Both the position numbers and the translations under genes were made by a program. The notes under the pieces were generated by a model. It worked only from the letters and a program-made list of their open reading frames with translations, made no database searches and was not told where the DNA came from. Below are positions 51,938-57,950 of a DNA stretch of 57,950 nucleotides, piece by piece. This DNA comes from Nocardia brasiliensis IFM 10847. GTDB taxonomy: Bacteria; Actinomycetota; Actinomycetes; Mycobacteriales; Mycobacteriaceae. How positions within the stretch are numbered: position 1 is the first letter of the stretch; each line of letters starts with the position of its first letter. The DNA lies in assembly GCF_000710915.1 (NCBI RefSeq), contig NZ_BAUA01000048.1, forward strand, positions 1 through 57,950. Reading direction: 5' to 3'.

Positions 51938-52303
51938 AGTTTAGTGAGCGGGCCACACGAGCGAATCATCGGCACCGCGGTGCCGCTACCAGCACCGACG
52001 ACGCCGTCTCGGTAGTACGCGGGCACCGGCCGCCGCAGGCGTCGCGACGAGCATCCGCGCAACGAAGGCAACGGCGAGCGAACTGTCGGCACCGCCGACA
52101 CGCGGCCGCGGCGCCCGATCCCGAGCGCTGCGGCGGCGAACCCGGCCGCCCCGCAACGAAGTCCAGCGATCGAGGTCGCGGCCTTGGCGAACCGGTCGGC
52201 ACGGGCGATTTCGGAACTCGTCGCGCCCACGAACTCCAGCAAGTAATCGGGCGACCCAGCAAATCGGCCCGCGAGCCGGTGCCCCGCTGGCTATTCTCGT
52301 GCA
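51938..52303. other. Intergenic region, no gene seen
   Basis: This 366-bp stretch separates guaA from a divergent hydrolase gene. It holds the guaA promoter at its left end and a TATTCT element (52292-52297) for the hydrolase at its right end. Open frames through it are Arg/Ser-rich and do not resemble proteins. I see no conserved RNA structure. Confidence 0.5.
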
Positions 52304-53104
52304 GTGCCATTCGCCCGCGCGATCGACGCCGACATCCACTACGAGGACAGCGGCGGGAGCGGACCGGTGGTACTGCTAGCACACGAATTCTTCATGGACC
52401 GGACCATGTTCGCGGCTCAGATGGCCGCGCTGGCACCGGAATTCCGGATCGTCTCGTGGGACGCCCGCGGCCACGGCCGCACCAGGGACGAGGGTTTGCC
52501 GTTCACCTACTGGACCGCGGCACGCGACGCGCTCACCGTGCTCGACCACGTCGGCGCCGAACGAGCCGTGGTCGGCGGCACCGCGCAAGGCGGCTTCACC
52601 GCCCTGCGGACCGCGCTCATCGCGCCGGAACGAGTCTCGGCACTGATATTGATCAGCACCGAAGCGAACGGCCCGACCCCCGAACAGTCCGACGCCACTC
52701 AGAAGTTCCTCGAGGAGTGGTACGACGACGGCTCCCGCCAGCAGGCCGCGCACCAGCTCGCGTCCTGGCTGATCGGCAACGACAACTGGTACCGCACCAT
52801 CTGGACCACCCGCTGGCTGCTGCGCGACTGCCGCGGCATCGAGATGGCGGCCGGCTGTCTGCTCAGCCGTGACTCGGTGCTGGAGCGGCTGTCCGAAATC
52901 ACCTGTCCCGCCTTGGTGATCCACGCCACCGACAGCGGCATCCCGCCCGACCGGGCCAGGCAGCTGACGCACGGCCTCACCGGCTCGACCTACGTCGAGA
53001 TCGCGGGCGCCCGGCTCGCGGTCACCATGACCCATCCCGACCCGGTGAACACCGCGATGCGCCGCTTCCTACGCGAACGCGTCATCCCGAGCAGTGCCCG
53101 CTGA
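52304..53104 (+). CDS. Alpha/beta hydrolase-fold protein lacking the catalytic Ser and His
   Basis: A 266-residue protein that follows the alpha/beta hydrolase pattern throughout: VVLLAHEFFMDRTMF (oxyanion loop, normally HG), VSWDARGHGRTRD, and the elbow region RAVVGGTAQGGFTALRTAL. The elbow is G92-T-A94-Q-G96, so Ala replaces the nucleophilic Ser. Near the C-terminus the usual GxGHxxxxExP motif reads GARLAVTMTHPDPVN, without the His. The Asp in IHATDSGIP remains. The frame is intact and the promoter plausible (TATTCT 6 nt before GTG, leaderless), so this looks like a selected pseudoenzyme, not a decayed gene. A binding or regulatory role is possible. Confidence 0.82.
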   Translation: MPFARAIDADIHYEDSGGSGPVVLLAHEFFMDRTMFAAQMAALAPEFRIVSWDARGHGRTRDEGLPFTYWTAARDALTVLDHVGAERAVVGGTAQGGFTALRTALIAPERVSALILISTEANGPTPEQSDATQKFLEEWYDDGSRQQAAHQLASWLIGNDNWYRTIWTTRWLLRDCRGIEMAAGCLLSRDSVLERLSEITCPALVIHATDSGIPPDRARQLTHGLTGSTYVEIAGARLAVTMTHPDPVNTAMRRFLRERVIPSSAR

Positions 53105-53143
53105 AACCTTCGCGGCGAGCGCGGGATTCGCGACGCCATGCGC

Positions 53144-54298
53144 TCAGCCGCGGACGCTGAGGCCGACCTTCTGGAATTCCTTGAGGTCGGAGTAGCCCGC
53201 CTTGGCCATCGAACGGCGCAGACCGCCAACGAGATTCAGGGAGCCGAACGGGTCGTCGGAGGGGCCGAACAGCACCTGCTCCAGGCTGGGGCGCAGCGAA
53301 TCGCCGGAGCCCTCTTCCTGTTCCCATTCGACGCCGAGCAGCGAGCCACGCGGCACCGAGGGGTGCGCGGCGGCCGAGGGCCAGTACCAGCCGCGGCCCG
53401 GCGCCTCGGCGGCCACCGCGAGCGGCACCCCGAGCATCGCGGCGTCCGCGCCGCAGGCGATCGCCTTGGCCAGCTGACCGGAGGTCTCGATATCGCCGTC
53501 GGCGATGACGTGCACGTACCGGCCGCCGGTCTCGTCCAGATAGTCCCGGCGCGCGGCGGCGGCGTCGGCGATCGCGGTGGCCATCGGCACACCGATGCCG
53601 AGCACCTCGCGGGTGGTGGTCGCGCCGGGGAACGAGCCGTAGCCGACGATGACGCCCGCCGCGCCGGTGCGCATCAGGTGCAGTGCGGTCCGGTGATCGC
53701 TCACCCCGCCCGCCACCACCGGCACGTCCAGCTCGGCGATGAAGGTCTTGAGGTTCAACGGTTCACCGTCGCCGACGTGTTCGGCGGAGATGATGGTGCC
53801 GTGCACGACCAGCAGGTCGACCCCGGCCTGCACCAGGGCGGGCGTCAACGCGCGCGCGTTCTGCGGGCTCACCCGCACCGCGACGGTCACCCCGGCCGCC
53901 CGCACCTGCGCGACCGCGGCCGCGAGCAGCTCCGGCTGCATCGGCGCGGCATGCAGCTCCTGCAGCAGCGAGACGGCCCGCTCGTAGCCGCCCTTGCCGA
54001 CCAGCTCGAGCAGTTGCTCGATCTTCGCGGCGACATCGGCGTGCCTGGCCCAGAGGCCCTCGCCGTTGATGACACCGAGTCCGCCGAGGCGGCCGAGTTC
54101 GATGGCGAACTCCGGCGACACCAGCGCATCGGTCGGGTGCGCGAGGAACGGGATCTCGAAACGGTAGGCGTCGAGCTGCCAGGACAGCGACACCTGCTTC
54201 GACGAGCGGGTCCGGCGCGAGGGGACGATATCGATATCGTCCAGCTCGTAGGTACGCCGGGCGGTCCGGCCCATGCCGATCTCGACCATGTCGCGCAC
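53144..54298 (-). CDS. guaB3: GuaB3 family IMP dehydrogenase/GMP reductase-related protein
   Basis: A 384-residue TIM-barrel protein of the IMPDH/GMPR family without CBS domains. It begins VEIGMGRTARRTYELDDIDIVPSRRTRSSKQVSLSW, a GuaB3 hallmark. It has VVAGGVSDHRTALHLM and IADGDIETSGQLAKAIACGADAAMLG, the phosphate-binding region. At the catalytic loop the sequence is GSFPGATTTR (221-230), with Thr227 where IMPDH has Cys. The C-terminal GGPSDDPFGSLNLVGGLRRSMAKAGYSDLKEFQKVGL-type end is conserved in mycobacteria. GTG 54298 follows AGGAG. It lies downstream of guaB on the same strand, separated by 284 bp. Some GuaB3 proteins have GMP reductase activity. Confidence 0.9.
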   Translation of the reverse strand: MRDMVEIGMGRTARRTYELDDIDIVPSRRTRSSKQVSLSWQLDAYRFEIPFLAHPTDALVSPEFAIELGRLGGLGVINGEGLWARHADVAAKIEQLLELVGKGGYERAVSLLQELHAAPMQPELLAAAVAQVRAAGVTVAVRVSPQNARALTPALVQAGVDLLVVHGTIISAEHVGDGEPLNLKTFIAELDVPVVAGGVSDHRTALHLMRTGAAGVIVGYGSFPGATTTREVLGIGVPMATAIADAAAARRDYLDETGGRYVHVIADGDIETSGQLAKAIACGADAAMLGVPLAVAAEAPGRGWYWPSAAAHPSVPRGSLLGVEWEQEEGSGDSLRPSLEQVLFGPSDDPFGSLNLVGGLRRSMAKAGYSDLKEFQKVGLSVRG

Positions 54299-54582
54299 GT
54301 TTGTACTCCTATCTATCGGCCGCGCGAACGCGGCGTGTTCGGGCCCCCTCGTGTCCGGCGCACGAGCCGTCGAGACTCGCGCGCGAGACGGGCCACGAAC
54401 GGCGCGTGAGACTCGCGCTGTGGTGACCTTGTCCGCACCGGAGGTCGCGGCCCCAGGCTAGTCGCAGCCAGGTCAGCGACCGCGCGGACACGGCACGCCG
54501 GCCCCGTCATCGGGTCCGGACGCGCCATTCGGCATCCGCGGCCGCCGTTGCCCGGCAGCGCACCGCCGGTTTCCTACCTCCG

Positions 54583-56845
<2,263 letters not shown>

Positions 56846-57071
56846 GCGTTTCGCCGCCGCGCTTCGACCCATCCGTGCCGCGTCGATGGTTCGGACCCCG
56901 CTACAGCGCGCTGTGCCGCTGTGATTTTCGCCGCATAGATCTTCGCCGCGCAGCCCCCGCGACACCCCGGTAGGGAGCCCCGAAAGACAGAAAACCGACC
57001 GCCGTCAGGCAATCGGTTCATGTCTTGTTCGTTGTGTACTGCGTTGGTATTCAGCCGGGCCTGCGTTCGAC

Positions 57072-57950
57072 TCAGCTGGTGCTGGGCAAACCCGCACCGG
57101 ACGGCACGGCGAACGTCGGCCCCGAGTTCCCTGTCGGCGGCTTGGTCACCGGCTGGGTCGGCGCACCGTTCGAATCCCCGGTCGGCTCGACCACCGTAGG
57201 CCCGGACACCGTGGTGGGTGTCGCAGGCTGGGTGGTCGGCTCGACGGTCGGCGGCGGCGTGGTCACCGGCGGCGGGGTGGTCGGTTTGTCGTCGGTCGGC
57301 TCGGTCGGTTCGGTCGGCTTGTCCGACGGATCGCCCGGCTTCGTCTGCAGGATCGAGGCGTCCGGCGTGGTGTGCACCGGCGGCACCGGCTTGGTGGGCT
57401 TGACCCCACTGGTCGGTGTCGGCGTGACCGGATCCGACGTGCCGTTGTTCAGCTGATCGGCCAGGTCCTGCCGCACCTTGGCCAGCTCGGCGACGAGCCG
57501 GTTCCACTCCTCCATCGCCTCGGTGTGCTTCTTGGGGTCGCTGATCTGCCCGGCATTCTCCTTGGCCGCCGCCAAGCGCTGCTTGGCCGCGACGGGATCC
57601 TGCTTGACCAGCTTGCCGGCCTCGCTCAGATCGCTGTCGGTGCGCTGCACCACGGTGCTCTGCGCCTGCTCACTGAACACGACCTCTTTGACCCGCCACA
57701 GCGGATCACCCGGCTCGGCGTTATAGGAGAACGCCGTCATACCGCCGAAGACCAGGGCGAGTGCCGCCGCGGCCCCGAGGAGTGGGCGGACCAGCCGTAG
57801 TCGGTTGCCGGTCTGGGCCCCTATCCGTACCTGACGCGCACCGATCTCCTGATTGACCGCGGCCACGATCGCATCCAGATCGGGTGCCTGGGTCATCGGC
57901 GCAGCGATGAGCTCCGCGCGCCAGTCCGCGAGCAAAGCCGCGAGCTGATA
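57072..57950 (-). CDS. rsdA: Anti-sigma-D factor RsdA-like protein (5' end outside window)
   Basis: The visible 292 residues start inside the protein (YQLAALLADWRAELIAAPMTQ), so the N-terminus lies beyond the window. That segment matches the sigma-binding region of RsdA, followed by a membrane helix (LVRPLLGAAAALALVFGGMTAFSY) and an extracytoplasmic helical part (GDPLWRVKEVVF, then AAKQRLAAAKENA and WNRLVAELAKVRQDLADQL). The C-terminal 120 residues are Pro/Thr-rich with TEPTEPT and PPPVTTPPPTVEP repeats. The position next to guaB and the DUF5319 gene matches Rv3413c, which restrains sigma factor D. Its sigD partner should lie just outside the window. Confidence 0.85.
   Translation of the reverse strand, partial: YQLAALLADWRAELIAAPMTQAPDLDAIVAAVNQEIGARQVRIGAQTGNRLRLVRPLLGAAAALALVFGGMTAFSYNAEPGDPLWRVKEVVFSEQAQSTVVQRTDSDLSEAGKLVKQDPVAAKQRLAAAKENAGQISDPKKHTEAMEEWNRLVAELAKVRQDLADQLNNGTSDPVTPTPTSGVKPTKPVPPVHTTPDASILQTKPGDPSDKPTEPTEPTDDKPTTPPPVTTPPPTVEPTTQPATPTTVSGPTVVEPTGDSNGAPTQPVTKPPTGNSGPTFAVPSGAGLPSTS

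Noticed and set aside
51871..52242. Minus-strand frame of 123 codons upstream of guaA
   Set aside because: It overlaps the guaA promoter and start, has Arg/Ser-rich composition, and lacks a ribosome site or recognisable fold.
56993..57018. AACCGA...TCGGTT as a terminator between the DUF5319 gene and rsdA
   Set aside because: Only 6 bp with a loop of 14 nt; too weak to annotate.
57025..57456. Gly/Val-rich + strand frame over rsdA
   Set aside because: Exactly antisense to the Pro/Thr repeats of rsdA, which explains its composition.

Overview
This window is high-GC actinobacterial chromosome. The gene content (PspC-type two-component system, mycobacterial-type dacB, imuA'/imuB/dnaE2 mutasome, guaB3, rsdA, many TetR regulators and lipid-metabolism enzymes) and the protein sequences point to a mycolate-containing actinomycete, most likely Nocardia or a close relative. 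From memory, the core genes follow the same order as the Mycobacterium tuberculosis stretch from about Rv3330 to Rv3413c: dacB, the YihY/BrkB protein, trpS, icd, the met genes, the DUF3017 protein, trmL, dnaE2, imuB/imuA', guaA, guaB3, guaB2, Rv3412 and rsdA. Accessory blocks sit between these core genes. I saw no rRNA, tRNA, insertion sequence, prophage or CRISPR array.

Layout. Positions 1-2000: an MFS drug exporter with its TetR repressor and operator. 2000-5450: dacB, a YihY/BrkB membrane protein and trpS. 5500-7180: an MpaB/DUF2236 oxygenase divergent from a TetR, with palindromic operators between them. 7190-8950: an exonuclease III gene overlapping a barnase-like ribonuclease gene, which overlaps a barstar gene. 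9000-11310: a hydrolase and two paralogous coiled-coil proteins. 11330-17100: a six-gene lipid or steroid-type acyl-CoA operon (thiolase, SRPBCC, MaoC, SDR, acyl-CoA dehydrogenase, hydrolase). Its promoter carries the same ACATAC/GTATGT palindrome as the TetR gene at 19273-19917; an NCS1 permease lies between them. 19970-27440: two MFS pumps, a GlxA-type regulator, an imine-reductase-like dehydrogenase, icd and a TetR.

27480-30170: metY-metX preceded by a SAM-IV riboswitch and, just after it, a ten-codon leader ORF with three consecutive Cys codons. This dual sulfur sensor is the most interesting item in the window. 30260-34370: a second TetR/MpaB divergon and small conserved genes. 34470-44910: a DUF4349 lipoprotein and the SOS mutasome (TPR protein-dnaE2 and imuA'-imuB), each half with a LexA-type box, with an SDR, a hydrolase and a methyltransferase between them. 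45090-50290: a Ser/Thr kinase, a NarL-type response regulator with a PspC histidine kinase, and a divergent PspC membrane protein. 50350-57950: guanine nucleotide synthesis (guaA, guaB3, guaB), a degenerate alpha/beta hydrolase, a DUF5319 protein and the 3' part of rsdA.

Many genes have a -10-like hexamer 6-8 nt before the start codon and no Shine-Dalgarno sequence, suggesting leaderless transcripts. Functional calls rest on motif recognition by eye; no database search was run.
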